A stretch of 64,000 nucleotides of DNA from Bacillus sp. SD075 (GTDB taxonomy: Bacteria > Bacillota > Bacilli > Bacillales > DSM-1321), in NCBI RefSeq assembly GCF_017355165.1, contig NZ_JADILK010000015.1, forward strand, positions 28,174-92,173. Direction: 5' to 3'. Made by a program: the position numbers and the translations under genes. The notes under the pieces are model-generated. The model was not told the origin of the DNA. It worked only from the letters and a program-made list of their open reading frames with translations, and did not search any database. Shown here in pieces: positions 26,870 through 36,764 of the stretch; position 1 is the first letter of the stretch, and every line of letters begins with the position of its first letter.

Positions 26870-28858
26870 CTAGAATATTTTTTTTTCATTCAATTCGAGA
26901 GCTAATTCTTTAAAGAATTGTAGGGATTCTGGATTTCCCATGGAGTCTGCATTCACTACTTTATCAAACTCGAAACCTAATAACACTTTACGTATCGGGA
27001 CTTCCATTTTCTTTCCGTTTAATGTTTTAGGAATTTGTTCAACGACATGAATTTGGTCAGGGATAAAGCGAGGGGACACATGCCCTCTGATTTGTTCCTT
27101 GATTTTTGCCGTCAAAGCTGTATCAAGTATTTTACCGGGCTTAAGAACAACGAACAGCAGCAGTGATGAACCGCGGCCAAGCACTTCCCTATCAATGATA
27201 AGGCTTTCCATTACCTCGTCGATCGCTTCTACGACTCTGTAGATATCGCTGGTTCCCATCCGTACACCAGAACGGTTGATGGTCGAGTCGGAACGTCCAT
27301 AAATGATACAGCTTCCCCTGTCGTCGATCTTTATCCAATCACCATGTTTCCATATGCCAGGATACGTATCGAAATAACTCTCGTAGTATCTTGTCCCGCC
27401 TTGATCATTCCAGAAGTATAGCGGCATGGATGGCATCGGTTTGGTAATGACCAATTCACCGACATCATTAATCAATGTTTGACCATGTCCATCAAAGGCT
27501 TCCGCACAAACCCCCAATGCCCTTCCTTGTATCTCTCCGATTCTCACGGGCAGTGTAGGAACTCCACCTACAAATCCTGCACATACATCGGTGCCGCCAC
27601 TGGATGAACTGAGCCAGATATCCTTCTTGACATTCTCATACACCCATTTATAACCGTCGCCAGACAATGGAGCTCCAGTGGAAAAAAGAGCCTTCAATTT
27701 CGATAAATCATATTTTCCCATGGGCTTGTTTCCTAACTTCATGGAATTCGTAAGGAATGGTGCACTTGTTCCAAAGAAAGTCATGCCTGTATCTTCCGCC
27801 AATTCCCAAAGGGCATCCATATTGGGAAAAGAAGGACTGCCGTCATATAGGACGATGGTCCCTTCGTTAAGCAAACCACCCATAAGGAGATTCCACATCA
27901 TCCAGCCTGTCGTCGTAAACCAGAATACCGTATCCTCGGAGGTCATGCCTTGATGGATTCTTGTTGATTTAAAATGTTCCACTAATATACCGCCATGCCC
28001 TTGTACAATTGGTTTTGGCATGCCGGTTGTACCAGATGAATAGAGGATCCAAAGCGGATGATCGAAGGGAACACTTTCAAAAGATAATTCCGCCTTTTCT
28101 TTTAAAAGGTCATCCCAAGGAATCGTATCTGCCAGATTCTCTTTCAAAATCTTTTTTTCTATGTAAGGAACCAACACGGTATGCTTGACAGTGACCAATT
28201 CCTGTTTAAGTTGTGAGACGACTGGTGTTTTATCATATATATTTCCATTATACTGATACCCATCAACCGCCAGTAATACAACCGGTTCAATCTGTTTGAA
28301 ACGATCTATGACACTTCTTGCCCCAAAGTCAGGTGAACAGCTGGACCATATGGCACCTATGCTTACGGTTGCCAAGAAACCTATGACCGCTTCAGGTATG
28401 TTTGGTATATAGGCAACGACACGATCACCGGATTTCACACCAAGTTCCCTTAATGAATGGGCGACAGAAGCTACTTTTTCTTTCAGCTCTTTCCAGCTAA
28501 CCTCTTGCTGCCTGATATGTTCGGAACGAAAAAAAATCGCCGTTTTCTCTTCTTGTTCATTCCATAATGCATTTTCGGCATAATTTAGCCTTGCCCCCTC
28601 GAACCATTTCGCACCTGGCATTGATTGCTGCGCTAAAACCCTGTCATATTTCCTGCAGGCTTTTACATCACAATAATCCCAAATTGAAGCCCAAAATTCC
28701 TCCAGTTCATCTACCGACCATTTCCATAATTCATGGTAATCATGAAATGTTAAACCTTTCTTTTCTTTTAACCATTTCACATATTGAGTCAATACCGTTT
28801 GCTCGATTTGTTCCTTTGTCGGTTCCCAAATGATTTGTCCATCAGTAAGCGATTTCAT
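26870..28858 (-). CDS. aacS: Acetoacetate-CoA ligase (acetoacetyl-CoA synthetase)
   Basis: A 662-aa adenylate-forming enzyme that activates acetoacetate with ATP and CoA. The N-terminal ACS-type cap contains GAKWFEGARLNYAENAL; the P-loop-like A3 motif is YSSGTTGMPKPIVQGHGG; later motifs are DRGSCIIYGRSDSTINRSG and the C-terminal KTLNGKKMEVPIRK with the catalytic lysine. Length and N-terminal cap fit AacS rather than acetyl-CoA synthetase. It precedes the aco operon on the same strand with its own terminator. Likely role: ketone-body, poly-3-hydroxybutyrate or leucine-derived acetoacetate use. Confidence 0.9.
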   Translation of the reverse strand: MKSLTDGQIIWEPTKEQIEQTVLTQYVKWLKEKKGLTFHDYHELWKWSVDELEEFWASIWDYCDVKACRKYDRVLAQQSMPGAKWFEGARLNYAENALWNEQEEKTAIFFRSEHIRQQEVSWKELKEKVASVAHSLRELGVKSGDRVVAYIPNIPEAVIGFLATVSIGAIWSSCSPDFGARSVIDRFKQIEPVVLLAVDGYQYNGNIYDKTPVVSQLKQELVTVKHTVLVPYIEKKILKENLADTIPWDDLLKEKAELSFESVPFDHPLWILYSSGTTGMPKPIVQGHGGILVEHFKSTRIHQGMTSEDTVFWFTTTGWMMWNLLMGGLLNEGTIVLYDGSPSFPNMDALWELAEDTGMTFFGTSAPFLTNSMKLGNKPMGKYDLSKLKALFSTGAPLSGDGYKWVYENVKKDIWLSSSSGGTDVCAGFVGGVPTLPVRIGEIQGRALGVCAEAFDGHGQTLINDVGELVITKPMPSMPLYFWNDQGGTRYYESYFDTYPGIWKHGDWIKIDDRGSCIIYGRSDSTINRSGVRMGTSDIYRVVEAIDEVMESLIIDREVLGRGSSLLLFVVLKPGKILDTALTAKIKEQIRGHVSPRFIPDQIHVVEQIPKTLNGKKMEVPIRKVLLGFEFDKVVNADSMGNPESLQFFKELALELNEKKIF

Positions 28859-28970
28859 TCAATCATCCATCTCCCTTAGGTATCAAATTCGTCATTGAAT
28901 CATTTCATAATAATTGGTAGTTTACTTAAATTGTAATCTATGAGATTAAAACCGTCAATTTAGACTAAAC

Positions 28971-30248
28971 TCAAATACGATCGTATCTATGTATGGGCAG
29001 GTTAATAGAGAAACATGTCCCTTTCCCCAGTACACTTGAAACGTATACCTTCCCATCCATGCTTTTGATAATGCTATATGAAACCATCATACCTAATCCC
29101 GTCCCTTTATTTTTTGTCGTGAAGTAGGGCTCACCTAAACGGTATATTTGTTCCTGTGTCATTCCAATTCCCTGATCTTGGATCTTTATTTGGATGGTGG
29201 AGGCAGCAAGAATTAACTGTATGTATATTTCGCCGTCATCATGCATCGATTCTATTCCATTCTTTAAGATATTGAATAAGCACTGCTGGAATTTCTTCCT
29301 TTCCCCCATGATATAATAAGCTTCATCTTCGAATAGGGATAACTTCAATTCTGTTCCATTATTGTTAGCCAAGGGTTTTATGCTGTTCACGACATGATGA
29401 ATTTCCTCGGATACCCTTAATCGCTCTGTGTTTTCAGGGCTTATGGCAGCAAAAGTCAAATAATCGTTAATAACTTCCGTGGCCCGATCTAATTCCATCA
29501 GAGCAATATTTGCATACTTGACCTTTGTATGGGAAGGCACATCTTCGCTTAACATTTGAATATAGCCCCTGGTAACTGTAAGGGGATTTCTGACTTCATG
29601 AGATATGCTTGCAGCAAGATGACTGACGATCTGCAATTTTTCCGCTTTCACTAATTTTTCGAGAACCTGAAAATTAGTGAGGATGACTTCCCATAGTAAG
29701 ATTACAACAACGATTCCTATGACTTGGATCGTGAAGTATTGTTTCCATAAGCTTATACCTATAGTAAGTTCAAATACTACTGTTGAAATAAGCTGTGTGA
29801 GAAGATGTACAAGGAAGATTAATGATATTCCGATGAGAATTTTTTTAATGACAGGCATTTTCAGATAGTATTTAGATATAAAAAACAGGGAAACACCAAT
29901 TAGTGGAAAGGTGATGCATGAAATATAAAAGCCATTTTCGCCACCTGTTAAATAGCGAATTACAAGAGTGATGACTATTAAGATGATACCTAACCGGTAA
30001 CCTCCATATAAACCGCCTAAAAGAAAAGGGATCCATCTAAGATCCCAAACAAAATCTTCTTCTATAACTACAGGAAATAGCATGCATAGAACAAGTGAAA
30101 GAATAGGGAAAATTGTTAGGAAGGATCCTTTTAATGCATCTAAACGGTATACATACTTCACTAGATAGCTCATTTGCAATAAAAAGATCGGAAAAAGGAT
30201 AATTAAAAAGTTAATCAGTAAATCTTTTGTCATAAGATTCATTTTCAC
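28971..30248 (-). CDS. Multi-TM sensor histidine kinase (KinB-like layout)
   Basis: A 425-aa kinase. Residues 1-190 contain about six membrane segments in the 5TM-5TMR-like layout of sporulation kinase KinB and related Bacillus kinases. The H-box is AASISHEVRNPLTVTRGY with H217; the ATPase domain has NILKNGIESM and GTGLGMMVSYSIIKSM. There is no response regulator next to it, so it may feed the Spo0F phosphorelay or a distant partner. The start is a GTG with a weak ribosome site. Confidence 0.85.
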   Translation of the reverse strand: MKMNLMTKDLLINFLIILFPIFLLQMSYLVKYVYRLDALKGSFLTIFPILSLVLCMLFPVVIEEDFVWDLRWIPFLLGGLYGGYRLGIILIVITLVIRYLTGGENGFYISCITFPLIGVSLFFISKYYLKMPVIKKILIGISLIFLVHLLTQLISTVVFELTIGISLWKQYFTIQVIGIVVVILLWEVILTNFQVLEKLVKAEKLQIVSHLAASISHEVRNPLTVTRGYIQMLSEDVPSHTKVKYANIALMELDRATEVINDYLTFAAISPENTERLRVSEEIHHVVNSIKPLANNNGTELKLSLFEDEAYYIMGERKKFQQCLFNILKNGIESMHDDGEIYIQLILAASTIQIKIQDQGIGMTQEQIYRLGEPYFTTKNKGTGLGMMVSYSIIKSMDGKVYVSSVLGKGTCFSINLPIHRYDRI

Positions 30249-30413
30249 ACCGAACTTTCGATATTTTTCGAAGATTTAGACAGATATATAAATAATAACA
30301 AGAGAAAGATTGATAAGCTAGTAAAATTAACATGCGGGACTAAAAAAAGAGAAAACTAATGACCAGAGGACCAAACAAATAAAACGGATGATTCAGGTTG
30401 ATAAAAGAACGGG

Positions 30414-30453
30414 AAAAAGCACGGAAATGACGAAGTCATTTCCGTGCTTCAAA
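30414..30453 (-). terminator. Terminator after the acyl-CoA dehydrogenase gene
   Basis: GCACGGAAATGAC (30419-30431) pairs perfectly with GTCATTTCCGTGC (30435-30447); T/A tracts on both sides allow action in both directions. Confidence 0.9.
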
Positions 30454-30471
30454 AAATATCCCAGTACACAC

Positions 30472-31614
30472 TTAATAAAGAGCTGATTTTGCTAGCATGG
30501 TGATTGTTGCATCATCCATCGGAGGATTATGAAGTCCTGCGCGTACATCCCTATAGAAGCGTTGCAGGGGATTGTTCCGTTGTAAACTTTTGGCTCCAAC
30601 GACTCTCATCGCTTTATCGACGATGGAAATCGCTTTATTGACGACGGATAACTTAACAGCACCCAATTGTTTCGATAATTCTTCATGATCTTCAGGGTGC
30701 TGCACCCATTTTTCTGCGACGGAGTAGAGGAAATGGTGTGCTTCGCCCAATTCCAGTTCCATCTCCCCAATTGTCCGTTGAATATTCGGAAGCTCCCTGA
30801 TTGGTCCTGGTAGACTATTGGGTGAATATGTTTTCGCAAATTTGACTGCGTAATTTCTGGCAGCCACTGCAATTCCCAAGTAGCAAGCAGGTATATGTAA
30901 TAGCCACGCTTCAGGTTTTCTTTTTTCACCAGGTTTGCTTTTCATGACATAATACTTATCAGGCAAGCTGACATCATTTAACACCAAATCATGACTTCCT
31001 GTCCCCTGCATGGAAATCATATCCCAAGTTTCTTCTATACTTACCCCCATTACATCACGATGAACTAAAAATGTCCCTAGGTGCTCATCCTCTGGTACCC
31101 ATGCCGTTACTAGAAAAATATCAAGGACGGGAGAGAGTGTAGTAAAAGTCTTTCTGCCATTCAAAATCCATTGTTGACCCTTTTTGATGGCAATCGTTTC
31201 CGGACGGCCGCCTCGCGTCGGACTACCCGTTCCTGCCTCAGATGCTGCCGTGTTGATGAGGGCGCCTTTAGACACTTTATCAAACAATTCATTCATGACT
31301 CCTTTTTCCCATGGTCTCTTCTCCGTTAAGGATAGGACCGTTCCGACATGCCAGCCTATTCCCAAGGCTGTCGGGCCGCAATATTGAGCTATTTTTTCTT
31401 GGCAAAGGAGAAAATCATATAAGGAACCGCCATATCCACCATCTTCTTTTGCTAACGTTAATTGGGAATATCCGAATTCCTTTAACTCCTGAATGTTTTC
31501 AAAAGGGAAACCCTTTGAATCATCAAGTGCTTCAGAACGACCGGGAAAGGACTGAATCACATCCTCCAATTTTTGTATATATTCTTTTTGCTTCTGTGAT
31601 TGAAAAAACGACAT
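30472..31614 (-). CDS. Acyl-CoA dehydrogenase family protein
   Basis: About 380 aa. The N-terminal helical domain has FGYSQLTLAKEDGGYGGSLYDF; the middle beta domain holds the flavin-binding AASEAGTGSPTRGG and WILNGRKTFTTLSP; the C-terminal helical bundle ends with LQRFYRDVRAGLHNPPMDD. The ATG at 31614 is preferred: AGGAGGG lies 9 bases upstream, and the longer frame to 31683 has none. It resembles Bacillus YdbM-type enzymes and monooxygenase-like members of the family, so a flavin-dependent monooxygenase is an alternative. Single-gene unit with its own terminator. Confidence 0.83.
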   Translation of the reverse strand: MSFFQSQKQKEYIQKLEDVIQSFPGRSEALDDSKGFPFENIQELKEFGYSQLTLAKEDGGYGGSLYDFLLCQEKIAQYCGPTALGIGWHVGTVLSLTEKRPWEKGVMNELFDKVSKGALINTAASEAGTGSPTRGGRPETIAIKKGQQWILNGRKTFTTLSPVLDIFLVTAWVPEDEHLGTFLVHRDVMGVSIEETWDMISMQGTGSHDLVLNDVSLPDKYYVMKSKPGEKRKPEAWLLHIPACYLGIAVAARNYAVKFAKTYSPNSLPGPIRELPNIQRTIGEMELELGEAHHFLYSVAEKWVQHPEDHEELSKQLGAVKLSVVNKAISIVDKAMRVVGAKSLQRNNPLQRFYRDVRAGLHNPPMDDATITMLAKSALY

Positions 31615-31727
31615 GAAGATCATCCCTCCTGTAGTAAACAAAATGCTGAAACTCCAGCGCAGAAACAGAACTGCGAACTCCACTTTATCATATCACCTTA
31701 GTGTAGTTTATGGTTTGAATCTGCCCA

Positions 31728-32978
31728 TTAAGAGTGAATGTCTTCATTTTTATATTCTTTGTTCGCGTTCTTGTAAGCTTCCTTCGCCTGATCAATATCT
31801 TTGTTTTCGAGAAAGTAAGCTATTGCTGCTTGCCCGATTCCATATGTTACCGCGCCCGCTACCGCACCTGAAACGGCTAGACCAGCTCCTGGGATGAAAC
31901 GGACTGCAGCCCTGACACCTTCCCTGACAAGGAGACCGATTCCAACATTGATCCCTAATGCCGCAATGAATTCACTTGCCGTTTTTGTATTGATTTCTTT
32001 ATCAGCGATAAACCCAATCACCACAATCATTAAACCTTGTATGCCGGTCAAAATGGGAAAATCGGCAAAAGGAATTGGTTCTGCACCGATTAAACCGGCG
32101 ATTGCCGTAAACGTTCCCACTATCGTCCGCGCGAATTTCTTCTTAACGAATTGGCTCTGCATCGCTTTGGCGGTCTTCAGCTTCGCTTCACTGGGTAAGG
32201 CCTCGATCAAGTAATCAGAAAGCAAATCAATGTTCCAACGCATATCATATTCAATATTTCCGTTTTCGTCAAAATCAATATAAGAACAAATAGGAATGAT
32301 GTTCAATAGAGGTATTTCACACTCTTTAAATCGTTTTGACATCAAAGAGATGGCTTCATCAATATTCTGTTTTTTCTTAGGATTGGCATCAAAAGGTGCT
32401 TGTTTATAATGTGGCGGATCTAATTCATCCACTTGGGTGACCACACAGATGACGGGTACATCATAATGGTGATTCTCTTTAACGATTTTGCGCAGCTTTT
32501 TCAATTCCTGTAAATCTTCTTCAATCCTTGAATCCGCTTCTTTTGCTTTAATCAAGAAAAGAAACACATCAGGCTGTTCTTCGGTTACCGCATTTTTCAA
32601 TTCATCCATTGGGGTTTCTTCTTCGAATTCTTCCGTAGGCGCTTCACTCTCACCCAGTCCGCGTGAATCCAGCAAACGAATTTTGGGCTCAGCATCACTC
32701 GGGTACCAGAGCCATTTCCCTTTACCCGTTCCAGATTTAACGGAACTGACATATTGCCGTTCCTGACCAAACATCGCATTAATCAGTGAGGATTTTCCGG
32801 AACCTCGCCTACCCACAAGAGCAATTCGCGGTTCCCTTGCATCAACTGTCATCGTTTTAAGCCTTAAGAGCTGGTCAAGCATTTTGTTCTTTTTCGCTTG
32901 TGAAATGGGCAGCTTATCTACCTGGCCTTTAATGAAACTGAATATGCTTCCCATTTCATCGTGTTTTTCCACCATCAC
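31728..32978 (-). CDS. Membrane-associated GTPase with DUF697-like C-terminal region
   Basis: A 416-aa protein. Era-like G domain: G1 GRRGSGKSS (about residues 57-65), G3 DSRGLGE, G4 TQVDELD. The C-terminal 150 residues are hydrophobic and Gly/Ala-rich (IVGTFTAIAGLIGAEPIPFA and similar), as in YcjF/DUF697 proteins, and would insert into or lie on the membrane. Role unknown; relatives are linked to membrane stress. The start is GTG or the next ATG, both after GGGGGA. Confidence 0.8.
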   Translation of the reverse strand: MMVEKHDEMGSIFSFIKGQVDKLPISQAKKNKMLDQLLRLKTMTVDAREPRIALVGRRGSGKSSLINAMFGQERQYVSSVKSGTGKGKWLWYPSDAEPKIRLLDSRGLGESEAPTEEFEEETPMDELKNAVTEEQPDVFLFLIKAKEADSRIEEDLQELKKLRKIVKENHHYDVPVICVVTQVDELDPPHYKQAPFDANPKKKQNIDEAISLMSKRFKECEIPLLNIIPICSYIDFDENGNIEYDMRWNIDLLSDYLIEALPSEAKLKTAKAMQSQFVKKKFARTIVGTFTAIAGLIGAEPIPFADFPILTGIQGLMIVVIGFIADKEINTKTASEFIAALGINVGIGLLVREGVRAAVRFIPGAGLAVSGAVAGAVTYGIGQAAIAYFLENKDIDQAKEAYKNANKEYKNEDIHS

Positions 32979-33091
32979 TCATTCCCCCATGTAAGAAGTG
33001 TTTTAAGTAACATTTACCCTTGGACAATTCAAATTAAGCATGTAACTTCATTCTCCTTGCAAAATTAAGGGGCTTCATTTCTTATATTCTT

Positions 33092-33844
33092 TTAACTCTT
33101 TTCTTTTAAGAACATAACGACACTGGCCATGTATTTTTGGATTTCCTGGACTTGAAAGGCGGCAGAATCCGCAATCTGTTTGTAATGATGCTGTCCTTCA
33201 TCGGTAATTCGTAAATACCTTTTAGTTCGTTTTTCACTTTCCCACCTGCCGACAAGCAGGCCGTTCTCTTCCATTTCATGGGACAAATCGTATAAATAGC
33301 CGTTTGAAGCGATCCAACCGAACTGATTTTTAAGCAGATCGCCAATTTCCCCCATGTAAATCGGCTTCTTAGTGAAAGCCGCCTTTAAAGTTACATAACG
33401 GACAAGATCCTTCACCGATATTATTTTCGAGAAATAAGACCTGTATTCTTCAGGTAGCTCATTAAGAACGGGTGGGTTTTCACCAGAACCCCTTAGATCG
33501 AACATGAAGCGATCAATGACCTTTTTCACTTCGGAAAACCGTTCCAGGAAATTTTCTTGGTACCATATGTAAAGCTCTTTGCCTTTTTCAGTAATTTGAT
33601 AATAATTTCTTCCCTTATTCCTATATAATGATAGATGGTTCGATTCGACTAGCGTATTACAAATTTTACATAAATAGTCATAGCTATGCACTTTTCCAGT
33701 GAACGTATTTTTTAGGTCCTGATGAATCGCCCTTGGATAATTCGCTTTTATACTCAAAGAGTGAAGTAAAAAAATCGTTAGAAATTCACGCTGGCTCAAC
33801 CCAACCGTTTCAACCGTTGCAGACAGTTTCTCCCCTTTCTTCAC
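33092..33844 (-). CDS. Tandem PadR-type transcriptional regulator
   Basis: About 250 aa. Two PadR-like winged helices lie in one chain: the first at about residues 15-95 of the product (QREFLTIFLLHSL ... GRNYYQITEKGKEL) and the second at about 145-235 (YVTLKAAFTKKPIYMGEIGDLL ... KRYLRITDEGQHHY), each followed by a helix. The GTG at 33844 is the probable start because AAAGGAGG lies about 7 bases upstream; an ATG 12 codons earlier has no ribosome site. A covalent dimer would bind DNA as a monomer. No PadR-regulated efflux gene is adjacent, so the target is unknown. Confidence 0.75.
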   Translation of the reverse strand: MKKGEKLSATVETVGLSQREFLTIFLLHSLSIKANYPRAIHQDLKNTFTGKVHSYDYLCKICNTLVESNHLSLYRNKGRNYYQITEKGKELYIWYQENFLERFSEVKKVIDRFMFDLRGSGENPPVLNELPEEYRSYFSKIISVKDLVRYVTLKAAFTKKPIYMGEIGDLLKNQFGWIASNGYLYDLSHEMEENGLLVGRWESEKRTKRYLRITDEGQHHYKQIADSAAFQVQEIQKYMASVVMFLKEKS

Positions 33845-33999
33845 TGTCAAAACCTCCTTTATATACTGTTTATAAAACACATTATTATCTATTTATTCCC
33901 TCCCCTTATTATCCTGTGCTGCCACATAATAGTAAAGTTTTTAATATCTAACTGACCAGTAGTAATTTTTCAAATTTTATCTATTGTAAAAATTAAAAC

Positions 34000-34040
34000 A
34001 AAAGAAGAAACGGCCCATGATTAGGCCGTTTCTTCTTTTT
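34000..34040 (-). terminator. Bidirectional terminator after map
   Basis: AAAGAAGAAACGGCC pairs with GGCCGTTTCTTCTTT around a 9-base loop, with T-tracts on both strands. Confidence 0.9.
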
Positions 34041-34042
34041 GT

Positions 34043-34789
34043 TTACTGTTCCGTTAAAATGATCGGATCTTCTTTTGTAATGACCAGGGTATGTTCATAT
34101 TGGGCGGAAAGCTTTCCATCTGCCGTTCTCGCCGTCCAGCCGTCTTGGTCCATTTTCATATGCCATGTTCCTGCATTCAGCATTGGCTCGATCGTGATGA
34201 CCATACCTTCTTTTAGACGGGCACCTTTACCTGGCTTACCATAATGTAGGACGGTTGGGTCTTCGTGCATGGTTTTACCGATTCCATGTCCTGTAAAATC
34301 ACGAACAACAGAAAACTTTTCACCTTCTGCATATGACTGGATTGCATGCCCGATGTCCCCGAGACGATTCCCTGCCCGTGCAACTTCAATGCCTCTATAT
34401 AAAGCATTCTTGGTTACATCCATTAAACGCTGAGCTTCATCGGAAATTTCACCGACTGCATATGTCCAAGCTGAATCCGCCAAACCACCGTTAAGGTTCA
34501 CTACCATATCAATCGTAACGATGTCTCCCTCTTTTAGAGCTTTCTTTTGGGGAAATCCGTGACAAATTACATCATTCACTGATGCGCACGTTGCATATTT
34601 GTAGCCGTTATAGCCCTTTTGCTCAGGTGTAGCACCATTCTCTGCCAAGTACTTATCGACAAATTCTTCGATTTCCCAAGTGGTGATGCCAGGTTTTATC
34701 ATTTTTGCGATTTCTCTATGCGTCGCAGCAAGCAGTTTGCCCGCTTCATGCATCAAATTTATTTCTCGTTCACTTTTAATGGTTATCAT
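34043..34789 (-). CDS. map: Methionine aminopeptidase type I (second copy, MapB/YflG-like)
   Basis: A 248-aa metallopeptidase that removes the initiator methionine. All five metal ligands are present: D94, D105, H168, E201, E232, with H77 as substrate-binding histidine. There are no ribosomal or translation genes around it, unlike the housekeeping map copy in the ribosomal-protein cluster of bacilli, so this is probably the accessory paralogue (YflG-like). It is a single-gene unit with its own strong terminator. Confidence 0.92.
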   Translation of the reverse strand: MITIKSEREINLMHEAGKLLAATHREIAKMIKPGITTWEIEEFVDKYLAENGATPEQKGYNGYKYATCASVNDVICHGFPQKKALKEGDIVTIDMVVNLNGGLADSAWTYAVGEISDEAQRLMDVTKNALYRGIEVARAGNRLGDIGHAIQSYAEGEKFSVVRDFTGHGIGKTMHEDPTVLHYGKPGKGARLKEGMVITIEPMLNAGTWHMKMDQDGWTARTADGKLSAQYEHTLVITKEDPIILTEQ

Positions 34790-35078
34790 TTAAAATCCTC
34801 TTTCGTTTTATAACTTTTCTGATTGAGACTCCTTATTTATCATATGCCTTTTTTTATATAAAAAGCAACCAAAAACCCGGTAAAAATCACCGGGTTAATT
34901 AATTCATGGCCTTTTATGTACCTGTAATTCTGGTGAAAATAAGCTTTTGAATTACAAAAGTGATAAAAATGGACGCCGACATTTACGTTATCCTATACAC
35001 AATTGCTCAATGATGATTTTTCCTGAGTCGAATTACCTTCAGTATTATAATCGCCATAGGACTTAATTGTCTCAAATA

Positions 35079-35705
35079 CTATATTGGCCCATGAGAATTA
35101 ATTGGGTGAAGGTTCCCATTTAAAGCGAATGAAACCCTTCCTGTTTCCTCTGATACTACCAATACAAGTGCATCACTTCGTTCAGATAAACCTAAAGCAG
35201 AACGGTGGCGTGTTCCAAGTTTTTTTCCCCCTGTTGATCTGTCTGAAAGCGGAAGGACATTTGCTGCGGAAACAATCTGATTTTGACTAACCAAAACAGC
35301 GCCATCATGTAGTGGATTTCCAGGGAAAAAAATTGATTCCAATAAAGAATGAGTTAACTCCGCTCCTATTGAAATACCGGGTTGAATCAATGAATCAAGA
35401 GGATCTCCCCGTTGAATCACAATCAACCCGCCATGTCTCGAATTCGACAAATTTTGGACGCAAATTGATAATTCGGGATATTTGTCCGTAAACGGTGACA
35501 AATAACAATTCAAATAAAATGTTGCTGCTTTCATATCGATGTATGCGAAGTTATCCTTTATTTTCTCGAAATTTCCAAGGAGACAATAGTTTTCATCCCC
35601 CATAGCTTCTAAGTTATCCTGTAATGCTGCTATTACTTGGCGTATATCCTCTTTTAACATTTGTTTCATTGGTGAAAAATCACAATTTCCATTATTCACA
35701 GGCAT
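35079..35705 (-). CDS. cdaS: Diadenylate cyclase CdaS
   Basis: A 208-aa cyclic di-AMP synthase. An N-terminal two-helix region (residues about 10-60) precedes the DisA_N catalytic domain, with the signature D134-G-A136 and R166-H-R168 and SIGAELTHSLLESIFFPGN between. The helical N-terminus and length match CdaS (YojJ), the sporulation-linked cyclase autoinhibited by its N-terminal helices. GGGAGG lies only 3 bases before the ATG; a GTG two codons later (35699) has better spacing. Confidence 0.9.
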   Translation of the reverse strand: MPVNNGNCDFSPMKQMLKEDIRQVIAALQDNLEAMGDENYCLLGNFEKIKDNFAYIDMKAATFYLNCYLSPFTDKYPELSICVQNLSNSRHGGLIVIQRGDPLDSLIQPGISIGAELTHSLLESIFFPGNPLHDGAVLVSQNQIVSAANVLPLSDRSTGGKKLGTRHRSALGLSERSDALVLVVSEETGRVSFALNGNLHPINSHGPI

Positions 35706-35958
35706 GCACCTCCCATATATTATTCCACTCTCTTTTTTTCACTGAATCTTAATTGGCATCTAAAAGACGTTTCTTATTTTCCCTGGTTAAATTTATGATT
35801 ATGAATGTACTTAAAGTTTGTCTTCACGATAATTAATTATTCATCTTTACTATCAATCAGTAATGACTTCACATTTTATTATGTCATATGGACAAGGTAA
35901 GAGAATGGATACGTTCATGACCTGTTGAAAGATATCCTTAATAAGGAGGTGGTATTAG

Positions 35959-36279
35959 ATGCCTTATGTAACAGTATTTGACCAAGGAACGTTTGAAGTT
36001 GAAATGGGAAAAAAGTTAACATTAGCATTGGTAGATAACGGTATAAATATTCTCCACCGATGCGGAGGTAAGGCTAAATGTACAACTTGCAGAGTTGAAA
36101 TTTTGGCAGGTGATTTTTTGGAGGTCTCACATAAAGAAAAAAAGATACATGAGGAAAAAGGAATGGAAGATCATTTACGTTTATCTTGTCAAATTTACGT
36201 GAATGGAGACATAACCATTCGGCCGATCAAGACTGTAGAAAATTCTGGAATTCCTGCTGGGCCAAGGCCTGTTGACTAA
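35959..36279 (+). CDS. 2Fe-2S ferredoxin
   Basis: A 106-aa plant/adrenodoxin-type ferredoxin. Cluster ligands are C35, C41, C44 and C77 (CGGKAKCTTC and LSCQI). The C-terminal tail is Pro/Gly-rich. Perfect AAGGAGGTGG before the ATG predicts strong expression. The redox partner is unknown. Followed by a bidirectional terminator shared with the convergent VOC gene. Confidence 0.88.
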   Translation: MPYVTVFDQGTFEVEMGKKLTLALVDNGINILHRCGGKAKCTTCRVEILAGDFLEVSHKEKKIHEEKGMEDHLRLSCQIYVNGDITIRPIKTVENSGIPAGPRPVD

Positions 36280-36307
36280 ATAGTTTCATTAGTGTCGTAG
36301 TTTAAGC

Positions 36308-36366
36308 AAAAAACATCACAAGGACTAAAAATAGAATAGTTTTTCGAGTCGTTGTGATGTTTTTTA
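36308..36366. terminator. Bidirectional terminator between ferredoxin and VOC genes
   Basis: AAAAACATCACAA-GACT pairs with AGTC-TTGTGATGTTTTTT across a long loop; it serves both convergent genes. Confidence 0.8.
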
Positions 36367-36383
36367 ATCATTAGCTAAAAGAG

Positions 36384-36764
36384 TTACTTCTTTTCCATGA
36401 CCGCAAAGTAATTATCTTCATTGTCAGCAAAATTGAAGACTCTTCCAGATGGCATATTTACAAGTTCTCCCACTTTGATGTTTTTCTTTGAGAAGTCTTT
36501 ATATAAACCATCAAGATTATCCGAGTAAAACATTAACGAAGGTGTATTAAGGTTTAATTCAGGCTGCATTTTAGCAATGAATTCCTTATTATGCAGGATG
36601 ATACTCGTCTGTGCTTCCTTTGTTGGGGCTATTTCAATCCATCTTAGTCCTTGGCCGTTATCTTCTTCAGAAATTACGCTAAAACCGAATTTTTCCGTCC
36701 AAAATTTTAATGACTCGTCTTGGTTATTTACATATAACATAATTTGACCGACTTTATTTATCAT
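36384..36764 (-). CDS. VOC (glyoxalase/bleomycin resistance) family protein
   Basis: About 126 aa with the two beta-alpha-beta-beta-beta modules of the vicinal-oxygen-chelate fold (VGQIMLYVNNQDESLKFWTE, then LNTPSLMFYSDNLDGLYKDF). The ATG at 36764 has GGGAG 8 bases upstream; the longer frame to 36800 has no ribosome site. Could be a glyoxalase-like or drug-binding protein; the substrate is unknown. Confidence 0.82.
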   Translation of the reverse strand: MINKVGQIMLYVNNQDESLKFWTEKFGFSVISEEDNGQGLRWIEIAPTKEAQTSIILHNKEFIAKMQPELNLNTPSLMFYSDNLDGLYKDFSKKNIKVGELVNMPSGRVFNFADNEDNYFAVMEKK

